Shown: one piece after another, positions 24,019-31,518 of the stretch
How positions within the stretch are numbered: the first letter of the stretch is position 1
Layout of the letters: the number at the start of each line of letters is the position of its first letter
Assembly (NCBI GenBank): GCA_015206945.1
Contig: JADEXV010000049.1
Span: forward strand, 1-37,957
Source of the DNA: Nostocales cyanobacterium LEGE 12452
Lineage (GTDB): Bacteria; Cyanobacteriota; Cyanobacteriia; Cyanobacteriales; Nostocaceae
Length of the DNA stretch: 37,957 bases
Direction: 5' to 3'
Translations under genes and position numbers: made by a program
The notes under the pieces: generated by a model
Databases searched by the model: none
What the model saw: the letters and a program-made list of their open reading frames with translations, nothing else
What the model was told of the DNA's origin: nothing

Positions 24019-25779
24019 ATGCACATTGATGATGTTAATAACAATATATTGTCAAATAAACAGCTAAATACCACTTCAATCTCCTCATTAGATAGCTTTA
24101 ATACAAAAGATAACTACAGCCTAAACTTCAGTAGACGTAGTAGCTATAACTCAGATGATGCTGATGTACAGTTGCTAAATAACGATGAATCTGAAAATAG
24201 CAATAACGCTACAACTAATGCTTTTAGCACCCAAAATTATAACTCTACTAATGGCTATGGCTTGATTAATGGAGCAGCAGCAGTGGCTAGAGCTATTGGT
24301 CAAAATACCTTTGCTGATGTTCCCGATATTGGTGGCAATAATTGGGGAGCAGACATGGTTAAAGCACCGGAAGCTTGGGCACAGGGATATACAGGTAAAG
24401 GCGTTGTTGTCGCTGTTGTAGATACTGGAGTTGACTATAACCACGAAGATTTAACAAATAATATCTGGACGAATACTAAGGAAATTGCAGGTAACGGTAT
24501 AGATGATGATGGAAATGGCTATGTTGATGATAATTACGGCTGGAACTTCGCTAATAAAAACAACAACACCCTAGATGACAACGGTCATGGTACTCATGTT
24601 TCCGGGACGATCGCAGGAGAAAATAATAACTACGGTGTCACTGGTATTGCCTATGATGCCAAGATTATGGCTGTCAAAGCTTTAGATAGCTCTGGTTCTG
24701 GTTCCTATAGTTCCATATCTAAAGGTATTCGCTACGCTGTAGATAATGGAGCTAATGTGATTAACCTCAGTTTAGGAGGCGCATCTTCTAATCGCACTCT
24801 AGAGTCAGCCATTAACTATGCCAGCAGTAAAGGAGTAATTGTCGTCATGGCAGCAGGTAATGATGGTGACTCATCACCAGACTATCCCGCCCGCTATGCA
24901 TCCAAGTCGGGAATTGCCGTTGGGGCAGTAGATAAAAATAATAATTTGGCCGACTTCTCTAACCGCTCTGGAACAAATCCAATCGCTTACGTCACAGCTC
25001 CAGGAGTCAAGGTTTATTCATCAGTTCCGAATAATCAGTATGCAAGTTATAGCGGCACATCTATGGCTGCTCCCCACGTTGCTGGTATCGTTGCCTTGAT
25101 GCTTAGTGCTAACTCGAACCTGACTGATGCCCAAGTACGTCAGATTGTCACAGAAACCGCAGTAAATAGTACACAAACTACAAGCTCTAGTTTTAACATT
25201 TCTAATGTCAGTTCTCTAGCGAGTCAAGTAATTGCAGAAACCGCAGTAAATAGTACACAAACTACAAGCTCTAGTTTTAACATTTCTAATGTCAGGTCTC
25301 TAGCGAGTCAGGTAATTGCAGAAACCGCAGGAAATAACACACAAACGACAAACTCTAGTTTTAATAATTCCAATTTTGGTTCTCTAATCGGTCAGGGAAT
25401 TACAGAAACCACAAGATACTTAACACCAGAAAAGATCGCTAGTTTTAATAATTCTGATTTTAGCCCTGTAATCGTTCAGGCAATTACAGAATCGGCACAA
25501 TATCTAACACCAGAGACGAGCGCTAGTTGGAATAATTCTGATTTTAGCCCTGTGATTGGTCAAGCAATTACAGAAACCACAAAATATCTGATATCAGCCG
25601 AAGGTAATAACATATCAACAAATCCAGAATTATGGTCGCAATTTCAAAACTATGAGAAGATTCTGGGCAGTATCAATGTGAATAGCAATCAGGATGAGAA
25701 TAATCCAGATTTTGTCAAACTACTAGAAGGAATGCAAAAACAAATAGATCAGTATAGAAAATTTTTGGGTATAGCTTGA
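24019..25779 (+). CDS. subtilisin-like (S8) serine protease with C-terminal 28-residue repeats, likely secreted
   Basis: A 586-residue protein. Residues 1-78 are Asn/Ser-rich and disordered, with no Sec signal. GYGLINGAAAVARAIGQ (79-95) precedes the peptidase S8 domain (about 105-375) with the full triad: D135 in VVDTGVDYNHEDL, H190 in GHGTHVSG and S348 in GTSMAAPHVAG; the oxyanion Asn is in AAGNDG. G-N-G-I-D-D-D-G-N-G-Y-V-D-D is a typical calcium-site loop of cyanobacterial subtilases. Residues 378-517 are five tandem 28-residue repeats, then a 69-residue tail ends the protein. Export by the neighbouring type I system through an uncleaved C-terminal signal is inferred from the missing signal peptide and the context. 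A GAGAAAAAT sequence precedes the ATG. Confidence 0.9.
   Translation: MHIDDVNNNILSNKQLNTTSISSLDSFNTKDNYSLNFSRRSSYNSDDADVQLLNNDESENSNNATTNAFSTQNYNSTNGYGLINGAAAVARAIGQNTFADVPDIGGNNWGADMVKAPEAWAQGYTGKGVVVAVVDTGVDYNHEDLTNNIWTNTKEIAGNGIDDDGNGYVDDNYGWNFANKNNNTLDDNGHGTHVSGTIAGENNNYGVTGIAYDAKIMAVKALDSSGSGSYSSISKGIRYAVDNGANVINLSLGGASSNRTLESAINYASSKGVIVVMAAGNDGDSSPDYPARYASKSGIAVGAVDKNNNLADFSNRSGTNPIAYVTAPGVKVYSSVPNNQYASYSGTSMAAPHVAGIVALMLSANSNLTDAQVRQIVTETAVNSTQTTSSSFNISNVSSLASQVIAETAVNSTQTTSSSFNISNVRSLASQVIAETAGNNTQTTNSSFNNSNFGSLIGQGITETTRYLTPEKIASFNNSDFSPVIVQAITESAQYLTPETSASWNNSDFSPVIGQAITETTKYLISAEGNNISTNPELWSQFQNYEKILGSINVNSNQDENNPDFVKLLEGMQKQIDQYRKFLGIA
25151..25570 (+). repeat. five tandem 84-bp (28-codon) repeats in the subtilase gene
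   Basis: Unit starts (CAGAA) fall at 25151, 25235, 25319, 25403 and 25487, with a sixth start at 25571: exact 84-bp spacing. The first two units are almost identical, differing by about two bases, and the third is close. Units four and five are more diverged but keep the length. The protein consensus is (T/A)E(T/S)A, nine variable residues, S-x-F-N-x-S, S-L-x-x-Q-x-I. Confidence 0.9.
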
Positions 25780-25833
25780 AAATTATAGCGATTTGCAGTT
25801 AAGTTCAATACTGCTCGTCTGTTGTGAATAAAT

Positions 25834-25862
25834 GTAGGGGTTTAACAATGCTAAACCCTTAC
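25834..25862. terminator. hairpin between convergent subtilase and HlyD genes
   Basis: GTAGGGGTTTA (25834-25844) pairs with TAAACCCTTAC (25852-25862), 11 bp with one G-U. It lies in the 107-bp gap between the two stop codons, so it probably terminates both transcripts. Confidence 0.55.
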
Positions 25863-25886
25863 TTGTGGCTAATCTAACAGACTTTC

Positions 25887-27368
25887 CTACCTAACGGAAA
25901 ATGCCTCGCTGAACCGCCGTGTTACAGGCTCAGTGATGAATGTCAAAATTGACTTTTTACGAGTGACAATTTCACCTGTAGCAGCCATCCCTGGTGTAAA
26001 TTCTACTTCTTGACCCCGAACATTGACTGCGTGTTTATTTAGCTTAATTCTCGTCGGAAAAACTAAACCCAATTCTTTATCAGCAATTGCATTTGGACTG
26101 ACTTGCATAACTTCGCCATCCACAATGCCAAATTCTTGAAAGGGAAAAGTCGCCATTTTCACTTTTGCCTTCATTCCTTGACGAATAAAGCCAATATCGC
26201 GGTTGAGAACTTTTACCTCTAGAAGCATTTCTTCCCCTTCCGGCAAAATTGACAGCAATTCTTCACCCGATTGAACTGGTCCCTTGGTGGCTTTGACTTT
26301 ATAAATTGTACCGGCTACGGGAGCCTCAATTGTTTCTAAAGCTTGTTGCTTCCTCGCCTGCTCTAATTGACCTTGAACAGTTGTCAGTTCTTCTTTACGC
26401 TTATTAAACTGTGTCAAAATTTCGCTTTGGCGTTCTGATGCTACACGCTGGGCCTGACTGCGTGCAGCATTGTAAGCTTGTTCTGCTTGGCGAATTTCCT
26501 GGACTTGAGCAGCAATATCTTTTTCTAATGATGTGACTTTATCTTGAGCCTCTGTGATTCTATTCTGGGCGTTGATAACTTCATCTTGCGCTCTGGTGAT
26601 TTCTGTTTTTGCACGAGTTAATCTTTCTTGAGCATCCAAGTAATCAACACGAGGCACAGCGCCAGGAGTCATTAGAGTACGTAGGCTTTTTTCCCTTTCT
26701 TGAGCCAGGGCTAAATTACTTTCAATTTTAATTCGGATGCTATCTGCATTGACAAGGTTGGTTTGAGCATTCCCAAAGCTGCTTTTAGCATTAACTAAGT
26801 TATCTTGCAATCGACTCAAGCGGACTTTAGCTTGATCGATGAGTGCTATTTGACGATTTGCTTCTGCTTCCGCCCCTGCTTGACGAGATTGAAAGTCTTG
26901 CAGACGGGAGCTTAAAAGTTCATCTTGCAGTTTCGTCCCAGTAGTTTTGCCTCCAACACGTTCTGCATCCAAACGCTGTAAATCGTCCTGAATCAATCTG
27001 CTAGATTTAGCTAGGCGGGAAACATCGGTTATTTGCAAGTCTGGATCTTTTTGAATCAGAATTTGACCTTTAGTAACGCGATCGCCTTCTTGCACTTTAA
27101 CAGCAACAATTGACCCTCCGCCCAAGGATGTCACCGGTCTTACCTGTGCGGAAGCAATTAATTCCCCCGGAGCTGTTGCTACTTCATCTATTTGCGAGAA
27201 GTACGCCCAAGCGATCGCTCCAAATACGATGGCGCTCATCGTTCCCGCTAATAATCTAGTGTACAGGGGCGGCAATTCTTGTACCGCCTTCCCCAATTCA
27301 TAAGTAAGTTGTTCCTCCGGTTGGGCGAATCGTTCTTTTGTTTGACGTGCTTGAGCAGCATTTACCAT
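25887..27368 (-). CDS. HlyD-family membrane fusion protein of type I secretion
   Basis: A 493-residue periplasmic adaptor. A short cytoplasmic N-terminus is followed by one transmembrane helix (LLAGTMSAIVFGAIAWAYF), a first half-barrel/lipoyl motif (GGGSIVAVKVQEGDRVTKGQIL), a coiled coil of more than 200 residues (about 110-355), a second lipoyl half (ETIEAPVAGTIYKVKATKGP) and a beta-barrel end (MLLEVKVLNRDIGFIRQGMKAKVKM). It links the ABC exporter to the outer membrane channel, normally TolC-like; no TolC gene is in the window. It is convergent with the protease gene. The frame also opens nine codons upstream, but that start lies in a TCATTTG repeat; ATG 27368 has GAAGGA at good spacing. Confidence 0.92.
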   Translation of the reverse strand: MVNAAQARQTKERFAQPEEQLTYELGKAVQELPPLYTRLLAGTMSAIVFGAIAWAYFSQIDEVATAPGELIASAQVRPVTSLGGGSIVAVKVQEGDRVTKGQILIQKDPDLQITDVSRLAKSSRLIQDDLQRLDAERVGGKTTGTKLQDELLSSRLQDFQSRQAGAEAEANRQIALIDQAKVRLSRLQDNLVNAKSSFGNAQTNLVNADSIRIKIESNLALAQEREKSLRTLMTPGAVPRVDYLDAQERLTRAKTEITRAQDEVINAQNRITEAQDKVTSLEKDIAAQVQEIRQAEQAYNAARSQAQRVASERQSEILTQFNKRKEELTTVQGQLEQARKQQALETIEAPVAGTIYKVKATKGPVQSGEELLSILPEGEEMLLEVKVLNRDIGFIRQGMKAKVKMATFPFQEFGIVDGEVMQVSPNAIADKELGLVFPTRIKLNKHAVNVRGQEVEFTPGMAATGEIVTRKKSILTFITEPVTRRFSEAFSVR

Positions 27369-27379
27369 ATATTTTTGTC

Positions 27380-27456
27380 CTTCATCATTTGTCATTTGTC
27401 ATTTGTCATTTGTCCTTGATTATTCACGAATGACCAATGACTAATGACTAATGACT
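27380..27456. repeat. TCATTTG / CTAATGA heptanucleotide repeats in opposed arrangement
   Basis: Four tandem TCATTTG units (27380s-27413) are followed by CAATGAC and CTAATGA units in reverse-complement sense (27428-27456). Similar pairs occur at 31441-31501 and 35703-35790, each between a gene end and the start of the minus-strand gene to its left. Confidence 0.75.
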
Positions 27457-27458
27457 AT

Positions 27459-28334
27459 TCAAACTGCTAAATAGCGCCGCAAAAAACTGTCTAATGTCTC
27501 TAATTGGAAGTTAAAAATCGCCTCTAAATTGGCAATTTCATCTTTTGTGCAGAAAAATTCATTTGCTAGCAATGTACGATAAGTTCCCAAGGCTTTTTGG
27601 ATTTTGGGATTAAATAAACCCAATGCACCCTGTAACCCATCAATGACAAATAGGGGTGAGTTAATTATTACTGGTTCTTTGGCGAAAATCCGACCAAAAA
27701 TCCGGGGAATATCTTCTCGTAATAAAATCTCCGGTCCTCCGACGGGTAAAATCTGGTTGCGAGCGCCTTCAACTGTCACAGAATCCACAACTATCTTTGC
27801 CAAATCATCAGTACTGACAATTGAGGTCCGGTTTTTGCGATCGCCAACAAGCAGATACAATCCCGTTTCCCGAAATCGTTCTACCAGTGGCAGCAAGTTA
27901 GATGCTAATCCAGATGGGCGCAAAATAGTGTAATTTAAGCCACTAGCTGCCAAATATTGCTCTACTGCTCGTTTAGCTTTGAAAACGGGAGCATTTTCAT
28001 AACCGCGATCGGCTCCTAGTACGGAAATGAAGACAAAATGCTCTACGCCATTGGCTTTTGCCTGGTCGATGAGTTCAATATTGGCGCGGTAATCTAAAGA
28101 TAGGGCATCGCTATCAGAACCGTGGGTGCTGATAATATACCGCACACCCTGGCTAGCTTTCTGGATATCTTTTTGTTCTAGCAAGTCACCGATAAAGATT
28201 TCTGCACCTCGGTGTTCTAACTCGCTATAGCGCGACGTAAGGCGGACAAATGCCCGCACAGATTGTTCTTGTTGTCGTAGGAGTCGCACAACTCTGCGAC
28301 CAATTCCTCCCGTTGCTCCAGTTACCAGAAACAT
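27459..28334 (-). CDS. NAD(P)-binding atypical SDR (NmrA/Ycf39-like) protein
   Basis: A 291-residue Rossmann-fold protein. It begins MFLVTGATGGIGRRVVRLL, the T-G-x-x-G-x-x-G dinucleotide-binding motif of atypical short-chain dehydrogenases, followed by a basic residue after strand 2 (VRAFVR) that suggests NADP. Further on are GDLLEQKDI, FVFISVLGAD, and Y/K-like catalytic context replaced by FKAKRAVEQYLAASGLNYTILRPSG, typical of the NmrA/Ycf39/HCF173 group, whose members often work as assembly factors or isoprenoid/chlorophyll reductases. The role is undetermined. The last 60 residues are a helical extension. The ATG start begins at the first strand. Confidence 0.87.
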   Translation of the reverse strand: MFLVTGATGGIGRRVVRLLRQQEQSVRAFVRLTSRYSELEHRGAEIFIGDLLEQKDIQKASQGVRYIISTHGSDSDALSLDYRANIELIDQAKANGVEHFVFISVLGADRGYENAPVFKAKRAVEQYLAASGLNYTILRPSGLASNLLPLVERFRETGLYLLVGDRKNRTSIVSTDDLAKIVVDSVTVEGARNQILPVGGPEILLREDIPRIFGRIFAKEPVIINSPLFVIDGLQGALGLFNPKIQKALGTYRTLLANEFFCTKDEIANLEAIFNFQLETLDSFLRRYLAV

Positions 28335-28609
28335 ATAATAGATACCTAAATTGAATAGTTACAGTGTTTATAATCTTCAGAATGCTCGATATATGCTCAA
28401 AATCCATTGAGCAGTACTTAAAAAGAGATATGAGCATATTTTTATACTTTGTTACCATGCTCAAGATAATCTCACGCCAATAAGTCACACCTTATTTATT
28501 TTAATACTCTGAAAATGATCCCCCATATTTTTGTAGATGTCGGGGATAGAGTAATAGGAGGGTGCAACACGAAAAACGGGGATGTCGGGGATGCAGAGGA
28601 GGCAAAACA

Positions 28610-28696
28610 ATGAATAAAGAAGCAATTAAAGAAAGATCGTAAGAGTTTTGCCGTCGTGCAATCCAAGAAGCATTAAATAAAGATAGAGAAAAGTAA
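28610..28696 (+). pseudogene. mini-ORF interrupted by one in-frame stop
   Basis: AGAGGAGGC, an excellent Shine-Dalgarno, lies 7-8 bp before ATG 28610. Translation gives MNKEAIKERS, a TAA stop at 28640-28642, then continues in frame as EFCRRAIQEALNKDREK to a TAA at 28694-28696. The stop would be a CAA-to-TAA change in a 28-residue charged helical peptide. It could instead be a genuine 10-residue leader. No family was recognised. Confidence 0.4.
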
Positions 28697-28746
28697 TCTT
28701 AAAGGAATAGTTGTCATAACTGTGAGAATTACTGGTATGAGTCAGC

Positions 28747-28780
28747 AATCAAGCATATTGCTTTCTTAATATGCTTGATT
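28747..28780 (+). repeat. perfect 13-bp inverted repeat
   Basis: AATCAAGCATATT (28747-28759) and AATATGCTTGATT (28768-28780) pair perfectly across 8 nt. The right arm ends where the 62-bp direct repeats begin. Confidence 0.7.
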
Positions 28781-28902
28781 ACTTGCGGAAAACACCAACA
28801 TGAGAAAGCAAACTGGGATTTGAGTAAGTCAAACGTCATTTTACTTGCGGAAAACCCCAAAATGAGAAAGCAAACTGGGGTTTGAATAAGTCAAATACAA
28901 TT
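28779..28902 (+). repeat. two tandem 62-bp direct repeats
   Basis: Copies start at TTACTTGCGG (28779 and 28841), share ATGAGAAAGCAAACTGGG and TAAGTCAAA, and differ at a few positions. In the second copy AACCCCA and TGGGGTT form an internal stem that is weaker in the first copy, so each unit may fold separately in RNA. Confidence 0.75.
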
Positions 28903-29006
28903 TTGCTTATTAAAATCGACTTGATATATTGTTTTTATCAAGTAACTAGTTATTGTCCATCGTGACTTTTTCGGCTTATTCTTTGGCTTTGACTGTGGTC
29001 GATATT

Positions 29007-29058
29007 TCTTGCAAAATTCTCGCTATTTAATAGCGTATTCATTTGCAAGAGTTTTTTT
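29007..29058 (+). terminator. strong plus-strand intrinsic terminator with no annotated gene upstream
   Basis: TCTTGCAAA pairs with TTTGCAAGA around an inner CGCTAT/ATAGCG stem, followed by GTTTTTTT (29051-29058). The T-run is only on the plus strand: read on the minus strand the hairpin is followed by AAATATCG. The only annotated neighbours (SDR and desaturase) are minus-strand genes, so it must serve a plus-strand transcript or lie there by chance. The T-run overlaps the desaturase stop codon. Confidence 0.65.
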
Positions 29059-30145
29059 AACTGTCGCTTGTAGGACAAGGAACAGACTTTTTACCTGACC
29101 AATCTGTAAGAGTATTTTCATCTCTATAATGCCGGGGAGTTTTCAACAGCAAATACCAAGCCTCTCTAGCATCTAATAAATTAAAGTTTTCAGAATATTG
29201 AGTTTCTAACAAATCCCTAACCAGAACATAATAGTCCGAGTTCATTCCTGGAAAAATATGATGTTCAGTGTGATGAGAAAAATTTAAATGCAACAAGTCA
29301 AATATTTTGTAAACCCGGAGAGACATACTATTAATTAGTGGGTCATTAACGCTGGTCATCCGACAAAGTAAATGATTTGTATAAATATAAAAAATTACTC
29401 CAGCATAACCAATTGCAATCGGTAAAAAGTAACCAAGTATGAGCTTGATGGGGTCAAATTGGAGATAGATTAGGATACTCAGATGAATCATTATCATCAT
29501 TAATAATTCCCCTGCGATCGCTCGCCGATCTTTAGGACTGACTGTAAATGCAGCAGGAACATAATCGACGGATTTATGATTGAAAAACAGCACAGATGTT
29601 AGATTGCGAAAAGTATGTACTCCCCAAGCAGAAGTCATTCCCACTATGAACCATACAGGATTGACTTCAGTTGAAGGTACAAATAAGTCCTGAATCCATT
29701 TTCCCCAGGTTGAAGATTGTTCATACAAGTAATTACGATCTGGGTCGCCTAAATCATTAGTGTGATTATGATGTACTCGATTATGAACTGCTTTCCATAA
29801 TGTTGGTGGCATCCACAACATTGTTAGCCCTATAAAGCTAATTATATAGATTAATCGGGGGTTTTTAATTACGCTACCATGCATCAAATCGTGGGTACTA
29901 AATAGTAAGACAACGACGCTATTGCCCATAACTATACTTAAAGGTATATAAAGCCATAAAAGGTATGGCGACCAACAATCTAACCGAGACGCTATCATCC
30001 AACCTAGTATCAAAAGTGCCAGATTAATGAACAAGATAATTAACTTACTTGGATCGGGAATAAAGGCTTTAGGTGGCATCAAAGAACGTAATTCTTTCGC
30101 ATATATTTTCTGATGAATAAGTGTCCGATCGGTACTAACATTCAT
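29057..30145 (-). CDS. membrane fatty acid desaturase
   Basis: A 362-residue di-iron membrane desaturase/hydroxylase. The three histidine boxes are intact: H85-D-L-M-H89, H121-N-R-V-H125-H126 and H291-H-T-E-H295-H296, followed by IFPGMN. Four or more hydrophobic segments surround them. These enzymes insert double bonds in membrane lipid acyl chains using O2 and ferredoxin. The H-D-x-x-H first box and HHTEHH third box fit the acyl-lipid desaturase superfamily, but regioselectivity cannot be told, and it does not look like a standard DesA, DesB or DesC. A single-gene unit, with about 340 bp of gene-free DNA upstream. Confidence 0.88.
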   Translation of the reverse strand: MNVSTDRTLIHQKIYAKELRSLMPPKAFIPDPSKLIILFINLALLILGWMIASRLDCWSPYLLWLYIPLSIVMGNSVVVLLFSTHDLMHGSVIKNPRLIYIISFIGLTMLWMPPTLWKAVHNRVHHNHTNDLGDPDRNYLYEQSSTWGKWIQDLFVPSTEVNPVWFIVGMTSAWGVHTFRNLTSVLFFNHKSVDYVPAAFTVSPKDRRAIAGELLMMIMIHLSILIYLQFDPIKLILGYFLPIAIGYAGVIFYIYTNHLLCRMTSVNDPLINSMSLRVYKIFDLLHLNFSHHTEHHIFPGMNSDYYVLVRDLLETQYSENFNLLDAREAWYLLLKTPRHYRDENTLTDWSGKKSVPCPTSDS

Positions 30146-30487
30146 AAATAATTGTCACGTAGAGAATTTAGCTGAGTGAACTTTTGCGGTAAATCGTAGC
30201 TTTTTAAAATCGGACTATTTAATTCACAATAGCTAAATGTCTAAATATACCACACAATATTTTTACAATAGACCTATTGGAGAATTTTGGCATCGCCCAC
30301 AAGTATGCCTCAGAATAAATTCTGAGGCTCACAATCTGAAGCTGGCTAAAATTATTATTGTTTCAACCACATTTCCAGCCAGAGCCAAGAAAAGAGTCTG
30401 TGAAAAATTTTCCCAATTTAAAATCCTCCCACATCTTTGTAAATGCAGGGGGATTTAAACGCTTTGTGCAAGCAGCCTACCTCAAAA
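30146..30487. other. intergenic region with two hairpins
   Basis: 342 bp. GCCTCAGAAT/ATTCTGAGGC (30307-30316 with 30319-30328) is nearly a perfect palindrome. TTTAAATCCTCCC/GGGGGATTTAAA (about 30417-30459) lies 30 bp beyond the stop of the S1-domain gene on the minus strand and is probably its terminator. A 73-codon plus-strand frame at 30237 spans both hairpins and was not accepted. Confidence 0.5.
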
Positions 30488-31390
30488 CTATTCAGACGCT
30501 TTGTTATTAGCTCTATTAGCACGCGCCTCAGCTGAAGCCATGACCTCATCAAAATTTTCTAGCACTTCGCCAGGGAAGTTTTCCAAAACTCTAGTAGAAA
30601 GAGCAACCCGCCCTTTACCCTCATCCAAGTCAATAATTACAGCTTTAATTGGCTGACCAACTTGAAATACTTTTTCTAAAGAATCAATAAATTTCTGGCT
30701 TACCTGCTTGATATGAAGTAAGGCGCTCATCCCACTTAAATCAACAAACACACCAAAAGGTTTGATGCCAGTAACTTTACCTTCCACCAGTTGACCTAGT
30801 TCTAATAAGCTGAAGTTGCTAGAACGAGTTGCTAAACGCTGGGAAAGAATGAGTTTGTTGGTGTTTTTATTGATTTCCAAAAAGCCTACAGTCAGATTTT
30901 GACCTTTGAGTGCTTCTAAATTATCACGCTCTGCCAGGTGCGATCGCGGGATAAATCCCCGCAAGGAGAGAATATCGACGGTGACACCACCTTTATTTAC
31001 ACCCATAACTCGTACTTGCACAGTCTGAGCATTTTCCTGCATTTCAGTCAGTCGTTCCCAGATGTGCTGAATTTCCAACTGCTTTCGGGAAAGGGTAACT
31101 TGCCCTTCTGCATCTTGATCTCGGATAATCAAAAACTGCATTTCCTCTTGCAATGGCAGCACTTCCGATAAATCGGTAACTGCTCTCAAAGAAGCCTCAT
31201 CGCGCGGCAGAAAAGCTGACGACTTGCCACCAATATCCACATAAGCTCCATCATGGTCAAGTTGGAAAACTTTGCCATGTACAAGCTGTCCCTTTTGAAA
31301 TTGGTAGTCGTGTTTTTCTAGTGCTTTGGCAAAATCGTCCATTGTAAAGGGCGAATTGGCTGTTTGAGAAAGTTTCGATTCGGAATTCAT
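30488..31390 (-). CDS. S1 RNA-binding domain protein, ribosomal protein S1 paralogue type
   Basis: A 300-residue protein with three S1 (OB-fold) domains: about 33-103 (GQLVHGKVFQLDHDGAYVDIGGKSSAFLP), 118-185 (degenerate, VQVRVMGVNKGGVTVDILSLRGFIP) and 197-268 (GQLVEGKVTGIKPFGVFVDLSGMSALLHI). It starts TMDDFAKALEKHDYQF, the N-terminal helix of cyanobacterial S1. Cyanobacteria carry a main S1 (about 330 residues) and a second, more diverged paralogue (Rps1B/NbpI type). The spacing and divergence here fit the second, which is proposed to bind mRNA leaders or ssDNA rather than act as the essential ribosomal protein. Assignment to that paralogue is inferred. Confidence 0.85.
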   Translation of the reverse strand: MNSESKLSQTANSPFTMDDFAKALEKHDYQFQKGQLVHGKVFQLDHDGAYVDIGGKSSAFLPRDEASLRAVTDLSEVLPLQEEMQFLIIRDQDAEGQVTLSRKQLEIQHIWERLTEMQENAQTVQVRVMGVNKGGVTVDILSLRGFIPRSHLAERDNLEALKGQNLTVGFLEINKNTNKLILSQRLATRSSNFSLLELGQLVEGKVTGIKPFGVFVDLSGMSALLHIKQVSQKFIDSLEKVFQVGQPIKAVIIDLDEGKGRVALSTRVLENFPGEVLENFDEVMASAEARANRANNKASE

Positions 31391-31440
31391 GACTTTTGAA
31401 GATTAGTTGTTATTTGATATCGTGCAACTGAAGTTTATGT

Positions 31441-31501
31441 TGTCATTTGTCATTTGTCATTTGTCCTTTGTTGTTCACCAATGACCAATGACCAATGACT
31501 A
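31441..31501. repeat. TCATTTG / CAATGAC heptanucleotide repeats
   Basis: Three TCATTTG units followed by three CAATGAC-type units in reverse-complement sense, between the S1-domain gene start and the dienelactone hydrolase stop. Same organisation as at 27380. Confidence 0.75.
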
Positions 31502-31518
31502 ACTTGGCTGCGTATGCT

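Larger units (their letters stand above)
28335..29056. other. 720-bp gene-poor interval with repeats and a possible small transcription unit
   Basis: Between the SDR and desaturase genes (both minus) lie a broken mini-ORF, a hairpin, a 62-bp direct duplication and a plus-strand terminator, each given separately. Their shared plus orientation suggests an unannotated transcript from about 28500 to 29056. No known RNA family was recognised. Confidence 0.5.

Noticed and set aside
24019-25779. RTX (GGxGxDxxx) calcium-binding repeats in the secreted protease
   Set aside because: The repeats are 28 residues long and lack the glycine-aspartate nonapeptide pattern.
28225-28488. 87-codon minus-strand frame overlapping the SDR gene start
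   Set aside because: Its C-terminal half is an out-of-frame reading of the SDR Rossmann motif region.
28779-28902. Two-copy direct repeat considered as a minimal CRISPR
   Set aside because: Only two adjacent 62-bp units, no spacers between repeats of 25-40 bp, and no cas genes in the window.
30237-30458. 73-codon plus-strand frame
   Set aside because: Its length is spanned by two hairpins and its composition is not protein-like; no Shine-Dalgarno.
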